From positions 1 to 36,390 of the forward strand of contig CAZVLQ010000020.1 in assembly GCA_964628185.1 (NCBI GenBank): a stretch of DNA of 36,390 bases. Reading direction: 5' to 3'. Position 1 is the stretch's first letter. Every line of letters starts with the position of its first letter. This DNA is from CAZVLQ01 sp964628185. GTDB taxonomy: Bacteria > Pseudomonadota > Zetaproteobacteria > Mariprofundales > Mariprofundaceae. The translations under genes and the position numbers were made by a program. The notes beneath the pieces are model-generated. The model made no database searches. It was not told the origin of the DNA and saw nothing but the letters and a program-made list of their open reading frames with translations. Positions 8,123-16,322 of the stretch are shown one piece after another.

Positions 8123-9067
8123 ATGAGCGATTTGCACCTTACGTCTCACGTCTCACCCCTCACCGCCGCAGCCTTGACGGGGCCGACCGGGAGCGGCAAG
8201 TCCGCCCTGGCCATGGCTCTGGCAAAAAAAGCGGGGACAAGCATCCTCTGCTGCGATTCCATGCAGGTATACAGGGGACTGGATATCGGGACAGCCAAGC
8301 CGTCCCGTGAGGACAGGAAGGCAGTTGCGCATGCGATGGTGGATTGCTGCACCTTGCCGGATACGTTTTCCGCCGCTCGCTGGGCTGAAGGTGCATCGGC
8401 ATGGATCCGGCGGGAAAACGCGGCCGGACGCATCCCTCTGATCGTGGGTGGTACGGGCCTGTATTTGCGTGCGCTTGTGCAGGGGCTGGCGGATATTCCG
8501 CCGGAGCGGCAGGACGTTCGCCGGCGACTTCAACAGCGGCTTGAGGACGAGGGAATTGCAGCACTGCATGCCGAACTTGCCCGTGTGGACGCAGTCACCG
8601 CGGCGCGGTTGCATGCCACCGATACGCAGCGGATTCTAAGAGCTCTCGGCATCCATGAAAGCACGGGCAGACCGTTGTCCGCCTGGCTGAAGGATGATCG
8701 GAAGCTTACAGCGCCGGCAATCCGTTGTCCGGTTTTTGTGCTGGGTACACCGAGAGACGTGCTGCGCGGAAAGTTGGAAAAACGTTTCCATGCCATGCTC
8801 GATGCAGGCTGGCTGGATGAGGTGCGCCGGCTGGATTCCCTACAGCTGCCGGACTGCCACCCGGCCATGCGCGCCGTGGGCTACCGGCAGTTGCTGATGC
8901 ATCTGCAAGGGATATGCCCGCTGGCGGAAGCCATTCGTACGGGTGTCATAGCCACATGGCGCTATGCCAAGCGTCAGCGCACCTGGTTCGCGCATCAGGC
9001 GCCGAACGCAACATGGGGCGATGCGGGCCAGCTTGGGCCGCATGTCATCGAGGCGTTACAGTCATGA
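8123..9067 (+). CDS. miaA: tRNA dimethylallyltransferase
   Basis: MiaA adds an isopentenyl group to A37 of tRNAs that read codons starting with U. The P-loop GPTGSGKS is at residues 20-27, followed by CCDSMQVYRGLDIGTAKPS (substrate and dimethylallyl-diphosphate binding), GGTGLYLRAL and, near the end, TWRYAKRQRTWF. The length is 314 residues. Two starts are possible: ATG 8123, used here, and GTG 8099, which overlaps the mutL stop. The first codons after ATG 8123 run through a heptamer repeat, so residues 7-13 (TSHVSPL) are probably not ancestral. The hflX gene follows directly. Confidence 0.93.
   Translation: MSDLHLTSHVSPLTAAALTGPTGSGKSALAMALAKKAGTSILCCDSMQVYRGLDIGTAKPSREDRKAVAHAMVDCCTLPDTFSAARWAEGASAWIRRENAAGRIPLIVGGTGLYLRALVQGLADIPPERQDVRRRLQQRLEDEGIAALHAELARVDAVTAARLHATDTQRILRALGIHESTGRPLSAWLKDDRKLTAPAIRCPVFVLGTPRDVLRGKLEKRFHAMLDAGWLDEVRRLDSLQLPDCHPAMRAVGYRQLLMHLQGICPLAEAIRTGVIATWRYAKRQRTWFAHQAPNATWGDAGQLGPHVIEALQS
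8141..8161. repeat. Short heptamer-repeat array within the start of miaA
   Basis: Three consecutive 7-base units, ACGTCTC, ACGTCTC and ACCCCTC, lie immediately after the miaA start region, and a decayed fourth (ACCGCCG) may follow. Because 7 is not a multiple of 3, the array is read in shifting frames and encodes a low-conservation linker ahead of the P-loop. The pattern resembles the heptad arrays at 27322 and 32802 in period but not in core sequence. Confidence 0.6.
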
Positions 9068-9104
9068 TATTTCGCCGCAATGGGTGCAAAAGGCGCTGTT
9101 TTTC

Positions 9105-10409
9105 GTGAGCGGGGCATGGGAGCGGAGGGAGGAAAAGGATGCGGTTGTTTCAGTGCATCCGGAACCGGCAGGCCGGGATCCCGGCCGTATGGGCCGGGAT
9201 GCCCGCGCGGCGGAATTTGATCGTCTGGTGGAGGCCAGCAACTGCGCAATATGCCATTCGGTTTGTCTGCCCCTGCGCAGGATATTTGCCGGCGCCCTGT
9301 TTGGCCGCGGTCAGATCGAGGATATCCGGCGGCAGGTTGAAGCGCATCAGGCAGTCGTGGTCTTTGTTGATCATCCGCTGACGCCCGTTCAGCAACGCAA
9401 TCTGGAACGTGCGTGGGATGCCAAGGTGGTGGATCGTACCGGACTGATTCTGGAAATTTTCGCCGCCCGGGCGCGGACCAGAGAGGGTGCGTTGCAGGTG
9501 GAACTGGCCAGCCTGAATTACCAGATCAGCCGTCTGGTGCGAAGCTGGACGCATCTGGAACGGCAGCGCGGCGGTTTTGGTTTTCTGGGCGGCCCCGGTG
9601 AGCGTCAGATCGAGCTGGACCGGCGCATGATCAGGAATCGCATCCGGCAGCTGGAAAAAGAGCTTGCAAAGGTTCGGCGCATGCGCGCCATCCAGCGTGC
9701 CGGACGCAGGCGTACGGGCATTCCAACCGTGGCGCTGGTGGGCTATACCAATGCCGGAAAATCCACGCTGTTCAACCGCTTGACCCGATCTTCCGTCCAT
9801 GCCGCCGATCAGCTTTTCGCCACGCTTGATCCCGTCCTGCGCCGGCTGAATCTGGAAGACGGGCTTGCGCTCATGCTTTCCGATACCGTTGGTTTCGTGC
9901 AGGAACTGCCGCCCGAGCTGGTGGACGCCTTTCGCGCCACGCTGGAGGAAGTGCGACTGGCCGACCTGATTCTGCATGTGCGCGATGCCGCGGACCCTCA
10001 GGTGATCGAGCAGGGCAGGGTGGTGGAAAAAACGCTGCGCCGGATCGGCATTGAAGGCGCTGATGCCCCGGTCGTGATCGAGGTGTGGAACAAGATTGAT
10101 CTGAAGCCGGAAGTGCGTTCGCGCATTCTGCCGGAGATTGCCGACAGCCGCGTGGCGCTTTCAGCATTAAGCGGGCGGGGTGTGGATGAATTACTGGCGC
10201 TGCTGCATCGCTGGCTGGAAAGCCGTATGGTGGAAATGAGACTGGTCGTCAGCGCCGCCGACGGCAAAACCCTGGCCTGGTGCCATGAACGCGGGCATGT
10301 GATCCGTCAGCGTGAAAAAAACGGTGTGATACATCTGACCGTTCGTCTGCCGTCCGCGGCGGCTGCACGGCTTGCGCGCAGCGAAGGCCTGGACCGGATT
10401 ACTGCCTAG
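9105..10409 (+). CDS. hflX: Ribosome-associated GTPase HflX
   Basis: HflX binds the 50S subunit and splits stalled ribosomes under stress. The N-terminal HflX domain includes DHPLTPVQQRNLE, DRTGLILEIFAARARTREG, ELASL and WTHLERQRGG. The glycine-rich segment GGPGERQIELDRR follows. The G domain has G1 GYTNAGKS (residues 213-220), G3 DTVGF and G4 NKID. Several in-frame starts exist (9042, 9084, 9105). GTG 9105 is preferred because the alignment with E. coli HflX then starts within three residues and AAAAGGCG lies upstream. hfq, usually between miaA and hflX, is missing. The TAG stop is part of the target duplication of the adjacent MITE. Confidence 0.9.
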   Translation: MSGAWERREEKDAVVSVHPEPAGRDPGRMGRDARAAEFDRLVEASNCAICHSVCLPLRRIFAGALFGRGQIEDIRRQVEAHQAVVVFVDHPLTPVQQRNLERAWDAKVVDRTGLILEIFAARARTREGALQVELASLNYQISRLVRSWTHLERQRGGFGFLGGPGERQIELDRRMIRNRIRQLEKELAKVRRMRAIQRAGRRRTGIPTVALVGYTNAGKSTLFNRLTRSSVHAADQLFATLDPVLRRLNLEDGLALMLSDTVGFVQELPPELVDAFRATLEEVRLADLILHVRDAADPQVIEQGRVVEKTLRRIGIEGADAPVVIEVWNKIDLKPEVRSRILPEIADSRVALSALSGRGVDELLALLHRWLESRMVEMRLVVSAADGKTLAWCHERGHVIRQREKNGVIHLTVRLPSAAAARLARSEGLDRITA

Positions 10410-10642
10410 GAGCCTGTCGGACTTATGAGAAATCTACTGCGCGGCAGGGACAGCGGTCCAAAACAGCCTGATTTTTCGTTACATAGTTACCACTATGCGC
10501 CTCACAAAAAGGCCGCAGGCCGTTTGGACGCACGTAAGGGCGGGGCGCAAGCCCCGAGGGCTGAAAGCCTGAGTCACAATCATGCTATTTTGGCCTCGCT
10601 TCCCCACCTGCTCGCTACGATTACCCTAAGTCCGACAGGCTC
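10410..10642. mobile_element. MITE-like element, 233 bp, with 16-bp perfect terminal inverted repeats and CTAG target duplication
   Basis: GAGCCTGTCGGACTTA at 10410-10425 is repeated as its exact reverse complement at 10627-10642. The tetranucleotide CTAG flanks both sides (10406-10409 and 10643-10646), the expected 4-bp duplication for the IS5 group, whose targets are of the form YTAR. The interior carries no transposase; the small open frame 10425-10646 is not protein-like. It is therefore a non-autonomous element that would need a transposase acting in trans. Removing the element and one CTAG leaves the hflX stop codon intact. Confidence 0.85.
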
Positions 10643-10667
10643 CTAGGATTATTCATAAATTACCGGG

Positions 10668-11747
10668 CTACACCTGCGGGATGACGGGAATGTCGATTTT
10701 GCGCCTGTTCAGCACGCTGATTTTGCGCGCCATCTCACCCGCCAGCATACGGTAGGCTTCAGCCTGGGCGGAATCCGCATGCGCGGCCACGATGGGCGTG
10801 CCGGCATCGGAATCCTCGCGAATCTGCATATCCAGCGGAATCAGGGCCAGTACGGTCGTGTCCTGCTCCGCCGCCAGCTTTCCGGCGCCGCCTTCGGCGA
10901 AGATGGCGCTTTTTTCACCGCAATGCGGGCAAACAAACATGCTCATATTTTCCACGATGCCAAGCACCGGCACATTGACCTTGCGAAACATGGCAATGCC
11001 CTTTCTCGCGTCGGCCAGCGCGATGTCCTGCGGGGTGGTAACGATCATGGCTGCCGTGACCGGCACGCTCTGGGCCAGCGTCAGCTGGGCATCGCCGGTG
11101 CCGGGGGGAAGATCAATGATCAGATAATCCAGCTCGCCCCAGGCGACATCATTCAGCAACTGGGTAAGCGCGCCGGCGACCATCGGCCCGCGCCAGATCA
11201 CGGCCTGGTCCTCCGGCACGAGAAAGCCGATGGACATCGTGGTTACGCCGTAATTGCCCAACGGCAGAATCGTGCGCTCCTTCATTCGGGGCTGGCGGCC
11301 GGCCAATCCCATCAGGCGCGGAATCGAGGGGCCATAGATATCCGCATCCAACAGGCCGGTCCGGGCGCCGGTCCGGGCCAGAGCTACGGCCAGATTGACG
11401 GCAGTGGTGGATTTACCCACGCCGCCCTTGCCGGAGGCGATGGCGATGATGTTTTTAATGCCCGGAATCGCCTTGGTGCCGGGCTGCGGCCGGCCCTGCA
11501 CATTGGAGGTGATGTTCACCTGCACGTCTGTTACGTCGTCGATGGAGGAAACGGCCTCCACGGCCCGGCGGCGAAACTCCTCCTTGACCGGGCAGGCAGG
11601 TGTCGTCAGTTCAATCGTGAAGGACACACGTCCGGATTTAATGGCGATATCCCTGACGAAACCCAGGCTGACAATGTCCTTGCCGAAATCGGGATCAATG
11701 ATTTCCCTGAGTGCTTCAAGAACCTGTTTTTCCGTGACCGCGGGCAT
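10668..11747 (-). CDS. mrp: Mrp/ApbC-family iron-sulfur cluster carrier ATPase
   Basis: The protein is thought to carry and deliver [4Fe-4S] clusters. It is 359 residues long and has two parts. An N-terminal MIP18/DUF59 domain (about residues 5-80, with DPDFGKDIVSLGFV and TTPACPV) is followed by a ParA/MinD-like ATPase with the deviant Walker A SGKGGVGKST at 105-114. The conserved Cys273-x-x-Cys276 pair (CPHCG) that bridges a cluster in the dimer is present. The start is supported by CAGGAG 7 bases upstream. It is transcribed alone on the reverse strand, back-to-back with rnf, whose RnfB and RnfC need such clusters. Confidence 0.93.
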   Translation of the reverse strand: MPAVTEKQVLEALREIIDPDFGKDIVSLGFVRDIAIKSGRVSFTIELTTPACPVKEEFRRRAVEAVSSIDDVTDVQVNITSNVQGRPQPGTKAIPGIKNIIAIASGKGGVGKSTTAVNLAVALARTGARTGLLDADIYGPSIPRLMGLAGRQPRMKERTILPLGNYGVTTMSIGFLVPEDQAVIWRGPMVAGALTQLLNDVAWGELDYLIIDLPPGTGDAQLTLAQSVPVTAAMIVTTPQDIALADARKGIAMFRKVNVPVLGIVENMSMFVCPHCGEKSAIFAEGGAGKLAAEQDTTVLALIPLDMQIREDSDAGTPIVAAHADSAQAEAYRMLAGEMARKISVLNRRKIDIPVIPQV

Positions 11748-11776
11748 GGGCTACTCCTGTTTTTTTTCGGGTAGCG

Positions 11777-11805
11777 AGAATCGTATACAATACTAATTTT
11801 GTCAA
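11777..11805 (-). promoter_or_regulatory. Candidate sigma-70 promoter of mrp
   Basis: Read on the reverse strand, a consensus TTGACA (11805-11800) is followed after 17 bases by GATTCT (11782-11777). This sits about 30 bases before the mrp start codon. The -35 is perfect and the -10 moderate; TATACG within the spacer is an alternative but at poor spacing. Confidence 0.6.
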
Positions 11806-11924
11806 GTATATTTCCGTCTTCCCTGGCAACGTATTCTATCCGGGATGGATTACCGGAACGGGGGGTATAAACCCTTACTGAAAAAGCTATATACTGCCTT
11901 GTTCCCGCTCCCTATACTTCGCCG

Positions 11925-12506
11925 ATGGGCGAGTTTGCGCTGATTCTGGTTTCCGCCGTGCTGGTGAATAATTTTGTACTGACGAAGTTCCTCGGCATTT
12001 GTCCCTTTCTGGGCGTGTCCCGCAAGCTGGAAACGGCGGTGGGCATGTCGCTGGCCGTGCTGTTCGTCATGACACTGGCTTCGACCGCGTCGTGGCTGGT
12101 GCAACAGTATATCCTGATACCGTTTGACCTGCTGTATCTCCAGACCATTTTCTTTATCCTGATTATTGCCGTGCTGGTGCAGTTTATCGAAATGATGATC
12201 CACAGGTCGAGCCCCGTCCTGTATCAGGCGCTCGGCATCTTTCTTCCCCTGATTACCACCAACTGCGCCGTGCTTGGCGTGGCGCTTCTGAATGTGCAGA
12301 AAAAACAGACATTCATGACCTCGGCATTGTACGGATTCGGATCGGCGCTCGGTTTTGCTCTGGTGCTGCTGCTGTTTGCCGGGCTCCGGGAACGCATTGA
12401 GAAGGCGCCCGTGCCGGTGGCCTTCAGGGGTTCGGCTGTCACCCTGATTACGGCAGGCCTGATGAGCCTTGCTTTCATGGGGTTTTCCGGATTGGTCAAG
12501 AGCTGA
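11925..12506 (+). CDS. rnfA: Rnf complex subunit A (membrane)
   Basis: RnfA is an integral membrane subunit of the Rnf complex, which couples electron flow between ferredoxin and NAD to ion movement. The 193-residue protein is almost entirely hydrophobic with about six membrane segments. It has the family features VLVNNFVLTKFLGICPFLGVS at the N-terminus and PLITTNCAVLGVAL in the middle, each bearing a conserved Cys that can hold an intramembrane iron-sulfur site with RnfE. It opens the operon. No Shine-Dalgarno is visible; TATACT ends six bases before the ATG. Confidence 0.95.
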   Translation: MGEFALILVSAVLVNNFVLTKFLGICPFLGVSRKLETAVGMSLAVLFVMTLASTASWLVQQYILIPFDLLYLQTIFFILIIAVLVQFIEMMIHRSSPVLYQALGIFLPLITTNCAVLGVALLNVQKKQTFMTSALYGFGSALGFALVLLLFAGLRERIEKAPVPVAFRGSAVTLITAGLMSLAFMGFSGLVKS

Positions 12507-12597
12507 CCCGGCCTATTCATGTTATTTTTTAACCGGCATGCCCCTGCGGCTGCTGTTGTAATCAGAATTTGTCTGAAAGGGGGTTGAACAGCCTTAC

Positions 12598-13164
12598 ATG
12601 GGTATTCTTGCGGCGGTAGTCAGTCTGGGGAGCGTGGCGCTGGCGGCAGGCGTGCTGCTGGCTGCCGCATCGCGCGCCTTCCGGGTGGAAGGGGATCCGA
12701 TGGCGGACAGGATCGATGCCGCGCTGCCCCAGACCCAGTGCGGCCAATGCGGTTACCCGGGGTGCAGGCCCTATGCGGAGGCCGTGGCCAGGGGGGAGGC
12801 GGACGTGAATCATTGCGTTCCCGGTGGTGAGCGCGCCATGCTGGCCATTGCCGATCTGATGGGCGTGGAGCCCAAGCCGCTGGAGGAGGATCCGGCGCCG
12901 CCCATGCTGGCCTTTATCCGCGAGGATGAATGCATTGGCTGCACCCTGTGTATCAAGGCCTGCCCGGTGGATGCCATTATCGGCGCACCGAAACAGTATC
13001 ACACGGTGATCGAGGATTATTGCACGGGTTGCACGCTGTGCGTGGAACCCTGCCCGGTGAGCTGTATTGACATGGTCGCCAAGCCCGAAGTGCTGGAAGA
13101 GTGGACGTGGTCGCCTCCGGCCAAGAAAAGCAATTTGAAAAAGCATGCTGCGCGCGCTGCTTGA
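12598..13164 (+). CDS. rnfB: Rnf complex subunit B (iron-sulfur)
   Basis: RnfB is the ferredoxin-facing electron carrier of the complex. An N-terminal membrane anchor (residues about 3-25) is followed by a four-cysteine motif with Cys48, Cys51, Cys56 and Cys73 (CGQCGYPGC...NHC). Two ferredoxin-type [4Fe-4S] motifs then follow: CIGCTLCIKACP and CTGCTLCVEPCP. The 188-residue length is typical. A 91-bp gap separates it from rnfA, with AAGGGGG about 15 bases before the ATG. It overlaps rnfC by 20 bases. Confidence 0.95.
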   Translation: MGILAAVVSLGSVALAAGVLLAAASRAFRVEGDPMADRIDAALPQTQCGQCGYPGCRPYAEAVARGEADVNHCVPGGERAMLAIADLMGVEPKPLEEDPAPPMLAFIREDECIGCTLCIKACPVDAIIGAPKQYHTVIEDYCTGCTLCVEPCPVSCIDMVAKPEVLEEWTWSPPAKKSNLKKHAARAA

Positions 13165-14650
13165 TCGGTTCAGCGCGCGCTCTCCCGGCGCGTTTCCCGG
13201 CGGCGTGCATCCGTTCGATCGCAAGATCACCGCGGGCATGCCGATTACGGCATGCCCGTTGCCACCGGTGCTGATCCTGCCGCTCAAGCAGCATATCGGC
13301 GAGACATGCGTCCCGCTGGTGGACGTGGGCGATCGCATCTTGCGAGGGCAGAAAATCGCCAAATCCCAGGGTTATGTGTCCGCACCCGTGCATGCACCCG
13401 CCTCCGGCAAGGTAGTGAAAATTGAGGAACATCCGGTACCGCACCCTTCCGGCATGGGTCGCCTGTGCGTCTTTATCGAACCCGACGGCGGGGAGGATGC
13501 GGATGAGAGCCGTGAGCCGATTACGGACTACAGGAATGTCGATCCCGCCCTGATCCGTGAGCGTATCCGTATCAGTGGAATCGTGGGGCTGGGCGGCGCG
13601 GTTTTTCCGAGCTTTATCAAGCTGGCAAGCGATCAGCGCAATCCGGTGGAAACGGTGATTCTGAACGGCATTGAGTGCGAACCCTATCTGACCAATGATC
13701 ACCGGCTGATGCTGGAGCGGGCGGACGAAATTCTCCGCGGCATGGATATTATTATGCATGCGTCGGGGGCACGGCGCGGCATCGTGGCCATCGAAGACAA
13801 CAAGCCGGATGCCGTTGAGGCCATGCGCAAGGCCATCGCGGGCCTGGATGGCGGGGAAATCGAGCTTCGCGTTTTGCCCACCAGGTATCCGCAGGGTGGA
13901 GAAAAACAGTTGATTTACGCACTGACCGGCAAGGAAATTCCCGCCGGAAAACTGCCGCTGCATATCGGCCTGCTGTGCCAGAACGTGGGTACGGCCAGGG
14001 CCGTTCACGATGCCGTGTGTCTGGGCGAGGCGCTGATTGAGCGGGTGGTGACGGTAAGCGGTGACGCCGTGCCGAAGCCGGGCAATGTCAGCGTGCGGCT
14101 GGGAACGCCGCTTCCCTTTCTGCTTGCCCGGCACGGCCTTGATGATCTGGCGCAAGTGCGTGTGATTCACGGTGGCCCGATGATGGGTGAGCGCCTGCCC
14201 AAACTGGACGTGCCGGTGGTCAAGTCCACCAACGGCCTGCTGGCCATGCATCGCCATTCCCTGTACAGCGAGCACGCGGTGGAGCAGCCCTGTATTCGCT
14301 GCGGCCATTGTGTTGAGGCGTGCCCCGTGGGGCTGGTACCCAATGAACTGGCCTGGCACTGCCGCAACGACCAGTTTGACCGTGGCCAGGAGTACGACCT
14401 GTTTGACTGTATTGAATGCGGTTGTTGCAGTTATGTCTGTCCTTCACATATCCCGCTGGTGCATTATTTCCGCTATGCCAAGGGGCAGGTGGCCAGTATT
14501 GAGAAGGAACGCGAGTTTGCCCGCATTTCCAAAATCAGAAGCCAGGCGCGCGACAACCGTCTGGCGCGGGAGCAGGCCGAGCGTGCGGCCCGCCGCTCAA
14601 GGGTGCGGCAGCAGGCGGTGAAGAAGGCGTCCGGGGAAAAGGACGCATGA
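13145..14650 (+). CDS. rnfC: Rnf complex subunit C (NADH/FMN and iron-sulfur)
   Basis: RnfC is the peripheral subunit that exchanges electrons with NAD(H), homologous to the NADH-binding subunit of complex I. The N-terminus has GAFPGGVHPFDRK and a biotinyl-like domain (VSAPVHAPASGKVV). The central part has GIVGLGGAVFPSFIKL and NGIECEPYLTNDHRLM. Two [4Fe-4S] motifs, CIRCGHCVEACP and CIECGCCSYVCP, lie near residues 380-430. The charged C-terminal tail is short, so at 501 residues it lacks the long lysine/alanine-rich extension of the E. coli protein. It overlaps rnfD by 4 bases. Confidence 0.95.
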   Translation: MLRALLDRFSARSPGAFPGGVHPFDRKITAGMPITACPLPPVLILPLKQHIGETCVPLVDVGDRILRGQKIAKSQGYVSAPVHAPASGKVVKIEEHPVPHPSGMGRLCVFIEPDGGEDADESREPITDYRNVDPALIRERIRISGIVGLGGAVFPSFIKLASDQRNPVETVILNGIECEPYLTNDHRLMLERADEILRGMDIIMHASGARRGIVAIEDNKPDAVEAMRKAIAGLDGGEIELRVLPTRYPQGGEKQLIYALTGKEIPAGKLPLHIGLLCQNVGTARAVHDAVCLGEALIERVVTVSGDAVPKPGNVSVRLGTPLPFLLARHGLDDLAQVRVIHGGPMMGERLPKLDVPVVKSTNGLLAMHRHSLYSEHAVEQPCIRCGHCVEACPVGLVPNELAWHCRNDQFDRGQEYDLFDCIECGCCSYVCPSHIPLVHYFRYAKGQVASIEKEREFARISKIRSQARDNRLAREQAERAARRSRVRQQAVKKASGEKDA

Positions 14651-15696
14651 GTATCCTGATCAGTTCACCGCACATGCATGGCGGCGATACGATTCGCGCC
14701 AACATGCTGTCCGTCATTCTGGCCCTTGCGCCGGCATCTGCGGTGAGCGTCTGGTTGTTCGGGTGGCTGGCCATTTTTCTGATTTTCCTGTGCATGGCGG
14801 GATGCATGCTGACGGAAGCAGTCTGCCTGAAAATGATGGGGCGACCGCCCACGGCACTGGCCGATGGTTCGGCGGCGCTGACCGGCCTTCTGCTGGCACT
14901 CACCCTGCCGGCCTATACGCCGTGGTGGATGGTTTTGATCGGCTGCGCTGTGGCGATCATACTTTCCAAGCAGGTATATGGCGGGCTGGGATACAATCCG
15001 TTCAATCCGGCCCTGGCGGCGAGAGTGGTACTGCTGATTTCATTTCCGCTCAATATGACATCATGGATCGTGCCGATGCATGGGGGCGCACCGACGCTTG
15101 ATCTGTATGATTTCAGCCAGTGCTGGCACCTGTTCTGGCTGGGTCCGGACATTCTGGGGAAAGGGCTGGATGCGATCACGATGGCGAGCCCTCTGGGTCA
15201 TGTGAAAACGGAATGGAGCCGCGGCATCGGCGTGATCGAGGCCATGCGCGGCTACGATTACAGCTATCTGGATGCATTTCTGGGCCGCGAGGCGGGAAGC
15301 CTGGGCGAAACCAGTGCGCTGGCGCTGCTCATCGGCGGTATCTATCTTTTGGCCCGGCATACGATCAGCTGGCATATCCCTGTTTCCTACATTGCCACGG
15401 TGGCGCTGCTGGCGCTGATCTTTAATGCAGCCAGTCCGCAGCAGTTTCCTCCGCCCCTGTTCCATGTGCTGGCCGGCGGCCTGATTCTGTGCGCTTTTTT
15501 CATGGCTACCGATCCGGTTACGTCGCCGGTGACGCCACGGGGGCAACTGGTGTTCGGGGTTGGCTGCGGCGTGTTGACCTGGAGCATCCGCAGCTTCGGC
15601 GGCTATCCCGAGGGTGCGATGTTTTCGGTCCTGCTGATGAATTGCACCGTACCGCTGCTCGACCACTACTTTCGTCCGCGCGTATACGGTAAATGA
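14647..15696 (+). CDS. rnfD: Rnf complex subunit D (membrane flavoprotein), Ser at the flavin site
   Basis: RnfD is a membrane subunit of about ten segments that normally carries covalent FMN on a Thr in a D-x-x-(S/T)-x-A-T motif. The 349 residues include NPFNPALAARVVLLISFP, DPVTSPVTPRGQ, RSFGGYPEG and the C-terminal RPRVYGK. The expected flavin-attachment segment reads DAITMASPLG, with Ser181 where E. coli and Vibrio have Thr. Whether Ser is flavinylated here cannot be told from sequence. The gene overlaps rnfC and rnfG by ATGA junctions, indicating tight translational coupling. Confidence 0.94.
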   Translation: MSILISSPHMHGGDTIRANMLSVILALAPASAVSVWLFGWLAIFLIFLCMAGCMLTEAVCLKMMGRPPTALADGSAALTGLLLALTLPAYTPWWMVLIGCAVAIILSKQVYGGLGYNPFNPALAARVVLLISFPLNMTSWIVPMHGGAPTLDLYDFSQCWHLFWLGPDILGKGLDAITMASPLGHVKTEWSRGIGVIEAMRGYDYSYLDAFLGREAGSLGETSALALLIGGIYLLARHTISWHIPVSYIATVALLALIFNAASPQQFPPPLFHVLAGGLILCAFFMATDPVTSPVTPRGQLVFGVGCGVLTWSIRSFGGYPEGAMFSVLLMNCTVPLLDHYFRPRVYGK

Positions 15697-16307
15697 GCGC
15701 TGCCGGGAGCCGCCGGGACATGCTGATGATGGTCGTCGCCCTGACGCTGGTGACGGTGATCGCGGCGGCCCTGCTTGGCGTCACCGATGTGTACACGCGT
15801 GGCCCCATCCTCCAGGCGCAGCGGGAGATGTTGCACCGCAGTCTGAGGCAGGTGTTGCCGGAGCATGCCAACAGTCCTCTGGACGACAGGATGCTCATAC
15901 AGGCCGATGGTCGCCAGGTTGCGGTTTATCTGGCGCGGAATACACAGGGCCGTGTCATTGCCTTTGCCTGGGAAGTGGTGGCCCCGGATGGCTATGCGGG
16001 CTCTATACGTATTCTCATGGGGGTGATGCCGGATGGTAATATCTATGCTATCCGGGTCACGGACCATCATGAGACGCCCGGGCTGGGCGATGGCATTGTG
16101 CGCAACAAGGAATGGATCAACGCCTTTTCCGGGCGCGCGCTTGCCAATGCACGCTGGGCCGTCAGGAAGGACGGCGGCGACTTCGACCAGTTTACAGGCG
16201 CAACCATCACGCCGCGCGCGGTGGTCGGGGCGGTCCGGAAGGGGCTGAAATTTTTCCAGACAAACCGGGCGGCAATACTTGCGCTTGCGGCGGCCGCACA
16301 GAAATAG
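15693..16307 (+). CDS. rnfG: Rnf complex subunit G (periplasmic FMN-binding)
   Basis: RnfG is anchored by one N-terminal membrane segment (residues about 10-32), with its FMN-binding domain in the periplasm. The covalent flavin motif is intact: DQFTGATITPRAV, with Thr as acceptor near residue 172. The family segment HHETPGLGDGI precedes it. The 204-residue length is normal. A flavin transferase (ApbE) is required for maturation and is not in this window. Confidence 0.94.
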   Translation: MSAAGSRRDMLMMVVALTLVTVIAAALLGVTDVYTRGPILQAQREMLHRSLRQVLPEHANSPLDDRMLIQADGRQVAVYLARNTQGRVIAFAWEVVAPDGYAGSIRILMGVMPDGNIYAIRVTDHHETPGLGDGIVRNKEWINAFSGRALANARWAVRKDGGDFDQFTGATITPRAVVGAVRKGLKFFQTNRAAILALAAAAQK

Positions 16308-16322
16308 AGACTGGAGAGCGTG

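Noticed and set aside
10425..10646. 73-codon open frame within the MITE
   Set aside because: It starts at the inner edge of one terminal repeat and ends in the other target duplication; the translation does not resemble any transposase.
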